From: Actinomycetes bacterium
GTDB lineage: Bacteria; Actinomycetota; Acidimicrobiia; Spongiisociales; UBA4744
Reading direction: 5' to 3'
Assembly (NCBI GenBank): GCA_024641205.1
Contig: JAHEDM010000018.1
Location: 1-13,378, forward strand
DNA length: 13,378 nt
The position numbers and the translations under genes were made by a program. The notes beneath the pieces were generated by a model that was not told the DNA's origin, did not search any database, and saw nothing but the letters and a program-made list of their open reading frames with translations. Every line of letters begins with the position of its first letter. Positions within the stretch are counted from its first letter, which is position 1. Positions 7,042 to 13,378 of the stretch are shown in pieces.

Positions 7042-8650
7042 GTCTTCTCTCCTCTGCTCGTCGCTCGGACTCCAGGCGTGCCAGGTCCGGATCGCTGTAG
7101 TCGACGAACTGCATGGCGTCGGCGATATGGTGATGGCCGGCCACCTCGCGAATTTGGCGGTGCATTTCCTGACATACCAGCCGGTAGCCGCGATGCCCGG
7201 CCGGCTGAGTGCGAAGCTCGATCAGGTGGATTGCCTCGCGTGCATTCATTTGCATCACGAACCGCACGTTGAATGCGAACGGCACCACGTACTGCGCCAC
7301 GTCGATGCCGACGACCGGACGGACCTTTTCATAGAAGCCGCCGGCGCGCTCCATCGCTTCCTGCCAGGTGGCGACGAGGGAGGGTTCGACTTCTGCGAGA
7401 TCCGCCGGCGTGTCGTAGCCGAGCCGGGCCGACAAGGGTTGCCATTCAAGGGTGAGCATGCGGTGCCGTTGCAGGTCCCGAAAGGCGCCGTAGTCGCACA
7501 GAATATCGAAACGATACGAAGTTCTCTCCATGCTGCGTCCGGGTTTGTGACGGCGGTTGCCGCGTTCTCCAACGTACGCCGCAATGATCTTGGCCCGTTC
7601 TTCGCTCGTGAGGTGTTTAGCGATCGTTGCTAGTTGGCCGTCCGGCAAATCACTCACCGCATAAAGGGCGGCCGCCACCAGTTTGGTCTCAGCATCCGGG
7701 TCCCAGTCGGCGAGAGTCACCATGGAGCGTGGCTCTGGTTCTGCCTTCAATCCTGTGGCGATCCGGCGCATTTCTTCTGAAATCCGCGCCTGATAGCTCG
7801 AAGCAAGCACCCCACGCTCCGGCAGGTCGACTCGACGCAAGAACGAGGGAATCATCTTCCTGAGCTCTTCCAGCATCATGACGCCGTACCGGCGCACCTC
7901 GGCCAAGGGGTGAGCCTGCATGCGAAGGAGCGCCATCTCGTAGGCCTGTCCCGTCCCATAGATGCCTACATTGGAGAGGGTTGAAGCCGGGAGCAACCCT
8001 CGGGCCGTGTCGCAAGCTTTAGCGCGAATCGTCGATTTCCAGACGAGATTCGAATCGCCTGCCTGCTTGGGGAATCGTCTTTCGAAGAAAACGGTCATCG
8101 TGGCGACGACCCGGGAGTACGTTTCGAACAACCAGTCCATGTACTCGGTGTACTCGGTGGAGAGCGACGACCCGGCAATTTCTGGTGGCGTCTGATAGCG
8201 GAATCGTTCGCCGAGTTTCTGGTCGTAGTAGATGTAGCGGGTGCTCTGCTCGAGGTACGAGGCGAGACGCCCCCACTCGAGCACTTTGGTCAAGACGTTG
8301 GACGCCTGCTCGACCGCCAGGTGAACCCCGCCCAGTTGCGCTACCGAGTCGTCTCCGTACTCGAAGAACACGCGGTCGTAGAGCTGCTCGGCGCGTCGAA
8401 GATCGACCAGGGGGTCTTCACCGTCGAGGTGGGCTGCGATGGTCTCGATGCCGGTCTCGGCGTTGGCTACAAACTCGTCGAGAAAAAGTCGCCGCACTGA
8501 TTTGGGACTGCGGCTGTAGCGGGCGAAAAGGGCTCCCTTCACCACCTCGGGAAGATTGATGAGCCCGAAGACAGGGCGGTCGATGTTGGTGAAGAATCGA
8601 GCCAGGATGGCGGCTTCGGCAGGGGTGAACGGCTCTCGAAAATGCTCCAC
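7034..8650 (-). CDS. Tandem ThyX-like (FAD-dependent thymidylate synthase superfamily) protein
   Basis: From GTG 8650 this is 538 residues, about twice a normal ThyX (roughly 210-260). Two ThyX-like halves can be seen. The first has GRLASYLEQSTRY: an Arg (R128), seven residues, then Ser136, Arg138 and Tyr139, but the preceding Arg-His is replaced by Trp-Gly. The second has RHR (395-397) followed by MLTLEWQPLS, in which the serine is displaced by two residues (S407). The canonical motif is RHRx7S, so neither half is fully standard. Family knowledge: ThyX makes dTMP from dUMP using folate and FAD. I infer a diverged paralogue whose catalytic role is uncertain. The reading frame extends upstream to 9028, but that part is antisense to another gene. 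GTG 8650 has TACAAT 9 nt upstream and no Shine-Dalgarno; a TTG at 8668 is an alternative. Confidence 0.85.
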   Translation of the reverse strand: MEHFREPFTPAEAAILARFFTNIDRPVFGLINLPEVVKGALFARYSRSPKSVRRLFLDEFVANAETGIETIAAHLDGEDPLVDLRRAEQLYDRVFFEYGDDSVAQLGGVHLAVEQASNVLTKVLEWGRLASYLEQSTRYIYYDQKLGERFRYQTPPEIAGSSLSTEYTEYMDWLFETYSRVVATMTVFFERRFPKQAGDSNLVWKSTIRAKACDTARGLLPASTLSNVGIYGTGQAYEMALLRMQAHPLAEVRRYGVMMLEELRKMIPSFLRRVDLPERGVLASSYQARISEEMRRIATGLKAEPEPRSMVTLADWDPDAETKLVAAALYAVSDLPDGQLATIAKHLTSEERAKIIAAYVGERGNRRHKPGRSMERTSYRFDILCDYGAFRDLQRHRMLTLEWQPLSARLGYDTPADLAEVEPSLVATWQEAMERAGGFYEKVRPVVGIDVAQYVVPFAFNVRFVMQMNAREAIHLIELRTQPAGHRGYRLVCQEMHRQIREVAGHHHIADAMQFVDYSDPDLARLESERRAEERRRT

Positions 8651-8659
8651 GGCTCGGTG

Positions 8660-8665
8660 ATTGTA
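8660..8665 (-). promoter_or_regulatory. -10 box (TACAAT) of the ThyX-like gene
   Basis: On the minus strand, TACAAT preceded directly by TG lies 9 nt before GTG 8650. It would place the transcription start at or next to the start codon, giving a leaderless mRNA. No -35 match is seen. The box overlaps the 8-bp palindrome TTGTACAA (8661-8668). Confidence 0.45.
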
Positions 8666-8679
8666 CAAGCAGGGGAACT

Positions 8680-8697
8680 CGGAGGCGGTACCCTCCG
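8680..8697. repeat. Inverted repeat between divergent promoters, possible operator
   Basis: CGGAGG (8680-8685) and CCTCCG (8692-8697) flank a 6-nt loop CGGTAC. The repeat covers the plus-strand -10 box (8689-8694) and the expected -35 zone of the minus-strand promoter, a position where a bound regulator could affect both genes. Functional assignment is inference only. Confidence 0.35.
8689..8694 (+). promoter_or_regulatory. -10 box (TACCCT) of the small membrane protein gene
   Basis: TACCCT lies 7 nt before ATG 8702. The nearest Shine-Dalgarno match (GGAGG, 8681-8685) is 16 nt away, too far to be normal. A leaderless start therefore explains ATG 8702 better than the upstream in-frame ATG at 8642. 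Confidence 0.38.
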
Positions 8698-8701
8698 GTT
8701 C

Positions 8702-9004
8702 ATGAGTGTGATCTGGCTTCGAATAGTCGTCGGCGTGCTGTTGATCGCCGTGGTGCTGGTGTCCGTTGTCCCCTTGCTCGTCCTGCTCGATCTGGCTCAG
8801 GGCGGGGACGGCTACGGGATGTGCCCTGATGGTCTGCAAGCCTGCGATATCCCGTATACGGCCTGGCTCGAGTTGGCCGCGGGTCTCGTGCTGGTGATCT
8901 TTGGGTTGATTGCCCTGTTGCGGCTCACCATGAAGGTGGTACGACGCGAGGAACGTCGCCACCAGGCCATCGAAAAACTCGGGGGCTTCAATGGGCCGGC
9001 GTGA
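8702..9004 (+). CDS. Small two-helix membrane protein with a Cys-x6-Cys loop (100 aa)
   Basis: No named family is recognised. The protein has a hydrophobic segment at about 4-30, an extracytoplasmic-looking loop with C41 and C48, a second hydrophobic segment at about 54-75, and a basic C-terminal tail (KVVRREERRH). By the positive-inside rule the C-terminus is cytoplasmic, so with two segments the N-terminus is too, and the two cysteines would face outward and could form a disulfide. The start at 8702 is preferred because of TACCCT 7 nt upstream; ATG 8642 would add 20 residues of no obvious character. The gene diverges from the ThyX-like gene (51 bp between starts), and its 3' end overlaps the convergent DMT gene by 17 bp. 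Confidence 0.75.
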   Translation: MSVIWLRIVVGVLLIAVVLVSVVPLLVLLDLAQGGDGYGMCPDGLQACDIPYTAWLELAAGLVLVIFGLIALLRLTMKVVRREERRHQAIEKLGGFNGPA

Positions 9005-9869
9005 TTGCCTCTGCGGCGGGGAGTTCATCCCGGTCGCCGGAATTGGCTAGGACGAGATAGATACCGGTCAGGATCAAAGCGGCCCCGATCCAACCTCGCG
9101 TGTCGAGTCGTTCGGACAGGATCCAGGCAGCGAAGGCAGCCGCAAAGGCAGGCTCGAGGGCCAGGATGATGGCCGTGCGGGTCGGTCCGATCACCGTCTG
9201 GGACCATACCTGCAGCAGGAATGCGCCGCCGCTCACCACCAAACCGGTCATGAGCAAGGCCGGCATCACCTCACCGTTCGGGAGGGGAAATCCTTCGGTG
9301 AGTGCCGAGCCGGCCAGGGAGAGCAATGCGGTGACCAGCAGTTGGATGGCGGTGAACGGGATGACGGGGTGGCGGAAAGCGACCCGCGCCAAGACAACGA
9401 TGTGGCCGGCAAAGGCGATTGCGCAGCCGACGGTGAGCAGATCACCCACGGCGAACGTCACACCGTCTCCAACGGTCAACAATGCGAGTCCTCCAAAAGC
9501 AGTAGCGGTTCCGGCGATGGTGCCCAAGCCAACGCCGTGACGGGCGACGACGGCCGCCAGCAGGGGAGTGAACACAACGTAGAGCCCGGTTATCAGTCCA
9601 GAGTTGGAGGCACTGGTCTCGGCCAGCCCGGCCGTTTGGAGGGCAAAGCCTGCGAACAGGAGCACACCCGCCACCAGACCGTCCCGCCATATGGATCGCC
9701 CGCGCGGGATACCGAGGAGAAGGAGGGCCAGGGCGCCGATCAAGAAGCGCCAGCCCACGAAGGCCAGCGGAGGGAGCACCGCGACCGCTTCCTTGACGAC
9801 GACGAAGGTGGCGCCGAAGAGAAGCGCCGCGCCCGCCAGGGCGATATAGGCGACAGAAGGGCGGCGCAC
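8988..9869 (-). CDS. EamA/DMT-family transporter
   Basis: This 293-residue inner-membrane protein belongs to the drug/metabolite transporter superfamily. It has two EamA repeats (about 8-140 and 150-280), each with about five hydrophobic helices. Typical features are the N-terminal ALLFGATFVVVKEAV helix and the second-half TRTAIILALEPAFAAAFAAW segment. The substrate cannot be deduced; relatives export amino acids, purines and other small metabolites. It starts at GTG 9869, 8 nt after the thioesterase stop, and so is probably the last gene of the xpt operon. An SD-like GAGAGA overlaps the end of the preceding gene. The C-terminus is short and hydrophilic and overlaps the convergent small membrane protein gene by 17 bp. 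Confidence 0.92.
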   Translation of the reverse strand: MRRPSVAYIALAGAALLFGATFVVVKEAVAVLPPLAFVGWRFLIGALALLLLGIPRGRSIWRDGLVAGVLLFAGFALQTAGLAETSASNSGLITGLYVVFTPLLAAVVARHGVGLGTIAGTATAFGGLALLTVGDGVTFAVGDLLTVGCAIAFAGHIVVLARVAFRHPVIPFTAIQLLVTALLSLAGSALTEGFPLPNGEVMPALLMTGLVVSGGAFLLQVWSQTVIGPTRTAIILALEPAFAAAFAAWILSERLDTRGWIGAALILTGIYLVLANSGDRDELPAAEAITPAH

Positions 9870-9877
9870 CGGAGTTT

Positions 9878-10348
9878 CTATCTCTCTGAGGTGTGACCGG
9901 AGAGCAGGTCATCTACTTCGACGGTCGCCACGTAGAGCCCTCGAGCCGTTACGGCAGCTTGGCCGTCGGAGATCAGTTCACCGGACGCCCGCAGGCGACG
10001 GCCCGAAACATCATCGATCCTTCCTTGCACACAAATGGGATGAAGAGTTGTGAGCGGCGATCGATATCGAATGTCGAGGGTTGCGGTTACGGACATGAGA
10101 CCCAGATTGAGAATTCCCGCCCAGGCGAGGATCTCATCGAGGGCGGTGGCGGCGATTCCACCATGCAGCGAGCCGACGAAGCTGCGATAGTCCGGGCGGG
10201 GCTCGAACCAGGCTTCAACAGTGGTATCGATCAGTGAGAACCGGTCGAGCTGCAATCCGATCGGATTCTCCCGGCCGCAGGCGAAACAGCCATCGTCGTA
10301 GTGACGCCGGACGCGATCTACGAGGCCGGCAATGTCCTCAGGGAGCAA
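9878..10348 (-). CDS. PaaI-type hotdog-fold thioesterase
   Basis: This 156-residue protein has the 4HBT hotdog pattern. A CFACGRENPIGL segment (21-32) is typical of one PaaI-like subgroup. It is followed by the central helix motif GSLHGGIAATALDE (59-72), with His62 and Asp71/Glu72 as candidate catalytic positions. It probably hydrolyses a small acyl-CoA in the cytoplasm; the substrate is unknown. The start is a TTG at 10348, supported by GAGG 6 nt upstream. No ATG or GTG is available in frame near the motif. It overlaps the xpt stop by 11 nt and is followed closely by the DMT gene, so the three genes form an operon. A metabolic link with purine salvage is not evident from the sequence. Confidence 0.88.
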   Translation of the reverse strand: MLPEDIAGLVDRVRRHYDDGCFACGRENPIGLQLDRFSLIDTTVEAWFEPRPDYRSFVGSLHGGIAATALDEILAWAGILNLGLMSVTATLDIRYRSPLTTLHPICVQGRIDDVSGRRLRASGELISDGQAAVTARGLYVATVEVDDLLSGHTSER

Positions 10349-10901
10349 GCCGGACCTCGCCGTTTGCCAGCGATTCCACCTGCACCAACGACCAGACCGG
10401 CCAGCCGTGGGCTTCGAGGCGCGCTCTACCTTCCGTGTACGCCTTCTCGATGACGAATGCTGTAGCCAACACCGTGCATCCTGCTTCTTCTGCTATTTCG
10501 CCGAGCGCCTCGGCGGTTCGGCCCCCGGCCAGGAAGTCGTCGATGATGGCCACCCGGAGCCCGGGCTCGAGGACGTGGCGAGCTACCTCGACGCGGTACT
10601 CGGTTCCCTTGGTTGGGGAGGCGACTTCACGGGAGAATGTATAACGAGCACCCGGGCCCAGATACTTCTTGGCATACACGATGGGAAGATCCATTTCGAT
10701 CCCGGCTGCAAGGGCCGGAGGGATACCACTTGCCTCTGCGGTGAGCAATAGGTCTGGCCCTAGAGGACCAAGCAGGGTTGCGAACTGGAGGCCCACACTG
10801 GACATGAGAGCAGGCTCAACCCGATGATTGAGGAACCGGTCCACCTTCAGGATGGGGCCGTCAACCGTTGCCAGGGATTTGATAGCCGTTCGGAGATCCA
10901 C
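10338..10901 (-). CDS. xpt: Xanthine phosphoribosyltransferase
   Basis: This enzyme converts xanthine plus PRPP to XMP in purine salvage. With the start at GTG 10901 the protein has 187 residues, close to B. subtilis Xpt (194). Shared family features are KVDRFLNHRVEP near residue 19 (Bacillus: KVDSFLNHQIDP), TAEASGIPPA (54-63), YAKK (76-79), the PRPP-binding loop IIDDFLAGGRTAE (119-131) and FVIEKAYTEGR. The start is uncertain. ATG 10937 has a purine-rich upstream but gives a long N-terminus, ATG 10910 has no ribosome site, and GTG 10901 has TACGAT 7 nt upstream and fits the family length. It is the first gene of an operon with a thioesterase and a DMT exporter, and is divergent from nth. I see no purine riboswitch upstream. 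Confidence 0.9.
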   Translation of the reverse strand: MDLRTAIKSLATVDGPILKVDRFLNHRVEPALMSSVGLQFATLLGPLGPDLLLTAEASGIPPALAAGIEMDLPIVYAKKYLGPGARYTFSREVASPTKGTEYRVEVARHVLEPGLRVAIIDDFLAGGRTAEALGEIAEEAGCTVLATAFVIEKAYTEGRARLEAHGWPVWSLVQVESLANGEVRLAP

Positions 10902-10908
10902 GGCATGC

Positions 10909-10914
10909 ATCGTA
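10909..10914 (-). promoter_or_regulatory. -10 box (TACGAT) of the xpt operon
   Basis: On the minus strand TACGAT is followed by 7 nt and GTG 10901, matching the leaderless arrangement seen at other starts here. If ATG 10910 or 10937 is the true start, this assignment is wrong, because the box overlaps or lies within the gene. Confidence 0.33.
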
Positions 10915-10986
10915 CCCGGCCGCGCCGTCCGGTCCATTTCCGCCCTTTCCGGGCCGCGGCGGGGAGGTGCCTGGATCGGCGGCCAC

Positions 10987-10992
10987 TACCAT
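10987..10992 (+). promoter_or_regulatory. -10 box (TACCAT) of nth
   Basis: TACCAT lies 8 nt before GTG 11001, with no Shine-Dalgarno sequence between them. This supports a leaderless nth mRNA and the choice of start codon. No -35 is recognisable. Confidence 0.42.
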
Positions 10993-11000
10993 CGCTCATC

Positions 11001-11687
11001 GTGACGCAGCCTCGACTCCGCGCTGATGGGACCCGGCCAACCTCCGCAGAACGGGGGCGAGCTCGCCGGATTCGAAACCGTCTCCGGGATCGGTATCCGG
11101 TCATTGCCACTGCGCTCACGTATACCGATCCGTGGCAGCTGCTGGTGGCGACGGTCATCTCGGCACAAACGACAGATGAAAACGTGAACCGGGCCACACC
11201 AGAATTGTTTCGCCGTTATCCGAATCCCTTCGCGCTCGCGCAAGCGAACCCGGCAGATGTCGAGAAGATCATCTTCTCGACGGGTTTTTACCGGCAAAAG
11301 ACGAAATCGATCGTCGATCTGTCCCGTGACCTGATCGAACGCTTCGACGGAGTCGTTCCGGAAACCATCGGAGAGTTGGTGAAACTGCGAGGAGTTGGTC
11401 GCAAAACGGCCAGTGTCGTTCTGGCCGAGGCCTTTGGTCAACCGGCCATCGCCGTTGACACCCACGTCCGCCGGTTATCGCATCGTTTGGGGCTGGCTAC
11501 CAGTCCGGATCCTGACAAAATCGAGATCGACCTGAAATCGCTCTTCCCGCCTGCCGAATGGGGAAGGCTCTCCATGCGTCTCATTCAGTACGGCCGCGAC
11601 GTCTGTGTGGCCCGAACCCCCCGCTGTTTCGATTGCGATCTGGTTGACTTGTGTCCGTTCCCCGATAAGACCTCACCGGTGCAGTGA
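11001..11687 (+). CDS. nth: Endonuclease III (DNA glycosylase/AP lyase)
   Basis: This is a base-excision repair enzyme that removes oxidised pyrimidines and cleaves at abasic sites. From GTG 11001 it has 228 residues (E. coli Nth 211). The helix-hairpin-helix LRGVGRKTA (129-137) carries catalytic Lys135, and IAVDTHV (150-156) carries Asp153; the Lys-Asp spacing of 18 equals that of E. coli K120/D138. The C-terminal 4Fe-4S cluster motif C-x6-C-x2-C-x5-C is intact (C202, C209, C212, C218). The frame runs back to 10824, but that extension is antisense to xpt and has no matching features. The MATE gene follows after 9 nt, so the two are probably cotranscribed. Confidence 0.97.
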   Translation: MTQPRLRADGTRPTSAERGRARRIRNRLRDRYPVIATALTYTDPWQLLVATVISAQTTDENVNRATPELFRRYPNPFALAQANPADVEKIIFSTGFYRQKTKSIVDLSRDLIERFDGVVPETIGELVKLRGVGRKTASVVLAEAFGQPAIAVDTHVRRLSHRLGLATSPDPDKIEIDLKSLFPPAEWGRLSMRLIQYGRDVCVARTPRCFDCDLVDLCPFPDKTSPVQ

Positions 11688-11696
11688 TCAGCGGTC

Positions 11697-13007
11697 ATGC
11701 GCAGTAGATCGCACGACCGCCAAATCCTTCGACTAGCCGTTCCGGCGCTCGGAGCGCTGGCGGCCGATCCGCTCGTCTCCCTGGTCGATACTGCGTTCGT
11801 CGGCCGGTTGGGATCAACGGAACTCGGCGCGTTGGGGGTGAACACGGCGGTCTTCGCTCTCTCTTTTGCCCTCTTCAATTTTCTTGCCTACGGAACAACG
11901 CCTCTGGTGGCCGAGGCGTGGGGCCGCGGAGACCGGCAGGCAGCCGGTCGCGTGGTGACCCAGGCGATCGGTTTGGCCTTGGCTATCGGTGCGGTCGCCA
12001 CCGTCTTTCTCGAGCTGATGTGGCAGCCCTTGCTCACGGTCATGCAGGCCGGCCCGGATTTGCTTGCGCCGGCAGGCGAATATCTGCGCATCCGGGCGCT
12101 GGCAGCTCCTGCCGTTTTGCTCGTGACCGTCGGTCATGGTGCCTACCGGGGCATGCAGGACACCCGGACACCGCTCTTGGTGACGGTTGGTCTCAATATG
12201 ATCAACCTCATTGGCGATCCTCTGCTCATCTTCGTTGCGGGGTGGGGGCTGCGCGGCGCAGCCACGGCCACGGTCATCGCGCAATGGACGGGAGCCATCT
12301 GGTTCCTCGCACTGCTGAACAATCGCAGACGCGAGTTGGGCATACCGGCTTACGTTCCCCGGCTTTCCGAGTTTGGCCGGCTGGCGACGGTCGGAACAGA
12401 ATTGATCGCTCGCACGGCCAGTCTGCTTGCGGTGTTCACCGTGGCAACCGCCGTCGCGGCGAGGATCGGCACGGCCACCGTGGCAGCCCATCAGATTGCC
12501 GCGCAAGTGTGGCTCTTTCTGTCGCTGGTCCTGGATTCTCTGGCAATTGCCGGACAGGCGCTGGTGGGCCGCTACCTGGGTGAAGGCGAAATCGGGAATG
12601 CTCGGGCTGCATCGAATCGGATGCTGCAGTGGGGGTTCGGTTTGGGAGCCGTCCTCGGGGTCGTTTTCTGGCTGCTCGGACCGGTTCTCCCCAAAGCGTT
12701 CACCGACGATGCGGAAATCGTTGCCATGGTGGCCGGGGTGATGCCGTTTGTTGCGGCGCTGCAGCCGATTGGGGCCCTGGTCTTTGTATGGGACGGGATC
12801 TTCATGGGAGCACGTGAGTTCCGATTCTTGATGGTGTCGACACTGGCGGCCGCAGTCGTTGCCGGCTCGGTCTTGATCCTGACCGTGACGCTCGAGTGGG
12901 GGCTCACGGGCGTCTGGTGGGGGATCACCACACTCGTCCTCGGCCGGCTGGGGTTGCTGGCCATTCGCTACAGAACGTTGTTGGTGGACTCCAGGCCGAG
13001 CACCTGA
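11697..13007 (+). CDS. MATE-family efflux transporter, DinF-like
   Basis: This 436-residue inner-membrane protein has about twelve hydrophobic helices in two halves. The N-terminus (ILRLAVPALGALAADP, then LVDTAFVGRLGSTELGALG) is typical of the DinF branch of MATE transporters, and the second half begins near ELIARTASLLAVF. Family knowledge: these are cation-coupled exporters of organic cations or other toxic compounds; the substrate is not predictable here. ATG 11697 lies 9 nt after the nth stop and has no clear ribosome site, so translation may depend on nth. In E. coli dinF is coupled to lexA and DNA damage; here the partner is a repair glycosylase, but I see no LexA box. The last 40 bp overlap the convergent MFS gene. 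Confidence 0.94.
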   Translation: MRSRSHDRQILRLAVPALGALAADPLVSLVDTAFVGRLGSTELGALGVNTAVFALSFALFNFLAYGTTPLVAEAWGRGDRQAAGRVVTQAIGLALAIGAVATVFLELMWQPLLTVMQAGPDLLAPAGEYLRIRALAAPAVLLVTVGHGAYRGMQDTRTPLLVTVGLNMINLIGDPLLIFVAGWGLRGAATATVIAQWTGAIWFLALLNNRRRELGIPAYVPRLSEFGRLATVGTELIARTASLLAVFTVATAVAARIGTATVAAHQIAAQVWLFLSLVLDSLAIAGQALVGRYLGEGEIGNARAASNRMLQWGFGLGAVLGVVFWLLGPVLPKAFTDDAEIVAMVAGVMPFVAALQPIGALVFVWDGIFMGAREFRFLMVSTLAAAVVAGSVLILTVTLEWGLTGVWWGITTLVLGRLGLLAIRYRTLLVDSRPST

Positions 13008-13378
13008 CCCCGGGTCTCCGGCAGGAACATGATCAGCAGAGTTGACAGGACCATGCCGACCCCCAGGTAGGTGACTGTCATAGAGAGCCCGATCTCGTCT
13101 ATGGCGAATCTTCCGATCGCTAAACCGGCGATCGATCCGAACACGCCGACAGTGTTCAGCCAAACCACCGCGGTCGCTCGAATCGAGGTCGGGAACAACT
13201 CATTGCGTTGGGCGCCCAGGGCCGGTACCGCGGCAAACGAACCCAGGCTCGAGATGGCAACTGCAGCGACAATGAGCGGCAAGCTGTCCAGCCAATACAG
13301 GCCCAGCCCGCCGGCAAGCGACATCGTGAAGCCGAGCATGGTTGTCGGCCGGCGGCCCCAGGTATCGGCCAGGCGACC
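12968..13378 (-). CDS. MFS transporter, sugar-porter-like, C-terminal part (runs off window)
   Basis: The last 136 residues of a major facilitator protein are visible; the frame is open to the right edge. It begins in an MFS motif A, GRLADTWGRRP, followed by four hydrophobic helices, which places it at the TM8-TM9 loop through TM12. The segments ELFPTSIRATA and FLPETRGQVLGLE are characteristic of the sugar porter/metabolite:H+ symporter branch. The substrate cannot be assigned from this part. It converges on the MATE gene with a 40-bp overlap of coding sequence, so there is no room for a separate terminator between them. Confidence 0.9.
   Translation of the reverse strand, partial: GRLADTWGRRPTTMLGFTMSLAGGLGLYWLDSLPLIVAAVAISSLGSFAAVPALGAQRNELFPTSIRATAVVWLNTVGVFGSIAGLAIGRFAIDEIGLSMTVTYLGVGMVLSTLLIMFLPETRGQVLGLESTNNVL

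Noticed and set aside
8651..9028. N-terminal extension of the ThyX-like frame to 9028
   Set aside because: These 126 codons are antisense to the two-helix membrane protein and encode a low-complexity His/Gln/Asp-rich stretch with no ThyX similarity.
10824..11000. N-terminal extension of nth to ATG 10824
   Set aside because: It would run antisense through the xpt start and adds 59 residues absent from the family; GTG 11001 fits the length and has a -10 box upstream.
11814..13163. 449-codon minus-strand open frame over the MATE gene
   Set aside because: Strongly hydrophilic, His/Arg/Gln-rich shadow of a membrane protein gene, and it also crosses the MFS gene in another frame.
1..13378. CRISPR arrays, tRNA/rRNA genes, insertion sequences or a defence island
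   Set aside because: No regularly spaced long repeats, cloverleaf with a conserved T-loop, transposase or nuclease/toxin genes were seen; the content is housekeeping and transport.

Overview
The window looks like core chromosome of a high-GC actinomycete, probably a deep-branching lineage such as Acidimicrobiia (inference). The evidence is a DnaE1-type replicative polymerase with an intact PHP domain, a paired ArsA/Get3-like ATPase locus of the mycobacterial Rv3679-Rv3680 (BagA/BagB) type, GC-rich coding sequence, and several gene starts that look leaderless. I see no tRNA, rRNA, CRISPR array, insertion sequence or phage gene. No gene-free stretch exceeds 300 bases; the longest is 1003-1227.

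Layout: A phosphofructokinase with pyrophosphate-type active-site residues runs off the left edge on the minus strand (1-1002). It diverges from dnaE (1228-4737, +). After a short convergent spacer come two overlapping minus-strand ATPase genes (5816-6673, then 4782-5819). Divergent from them is a 70-residue protein of unknown function (6777-6989, +). A second convergent spacer, with repeats and a 10-bp perfect inverted repeat, separates it from a 538-residue tandem ThyX-like protein (7034-8650, -). That gene diverges from a 100-residue two-helix membrane protein (8702-9004, +). Next is a minus-strand operon: xanthine phosphoribosyltransferase (10338-10901), hotdog thioesterase (9878-10348) and an EamA/DMT exporter (8988-9869). 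Divergent from it, nth (11001-11687) and a MATE/DinF-type transporter (11697-13007) form a plus-strand pair. The C-terminal third of an MFS transporter converges from the right edge (12968-13378, -).

Functional themes are DNA replication and repair (dnaE, nth), nucleotide metabolism (xpt and possibly the ThyX-like protein), glycolysis, and membrane transport. The strongest points for a second look are: (1) the two ATPases have reciprocal P-loop defects, one lacking the signature lysine and the other the catalytic P-loop lysine, which predicts an obligate heterodimer with one composite ATP site; (2) the ThyX-like protein has two ThyX-type halves that each keep a different part of the ThyX motif; (3) five starts lie 7-9 nt after a TAnnnT box, consistent with leaderless mRNAs; and (4) both convergent spacers are built from CAGTnnn heptamers.
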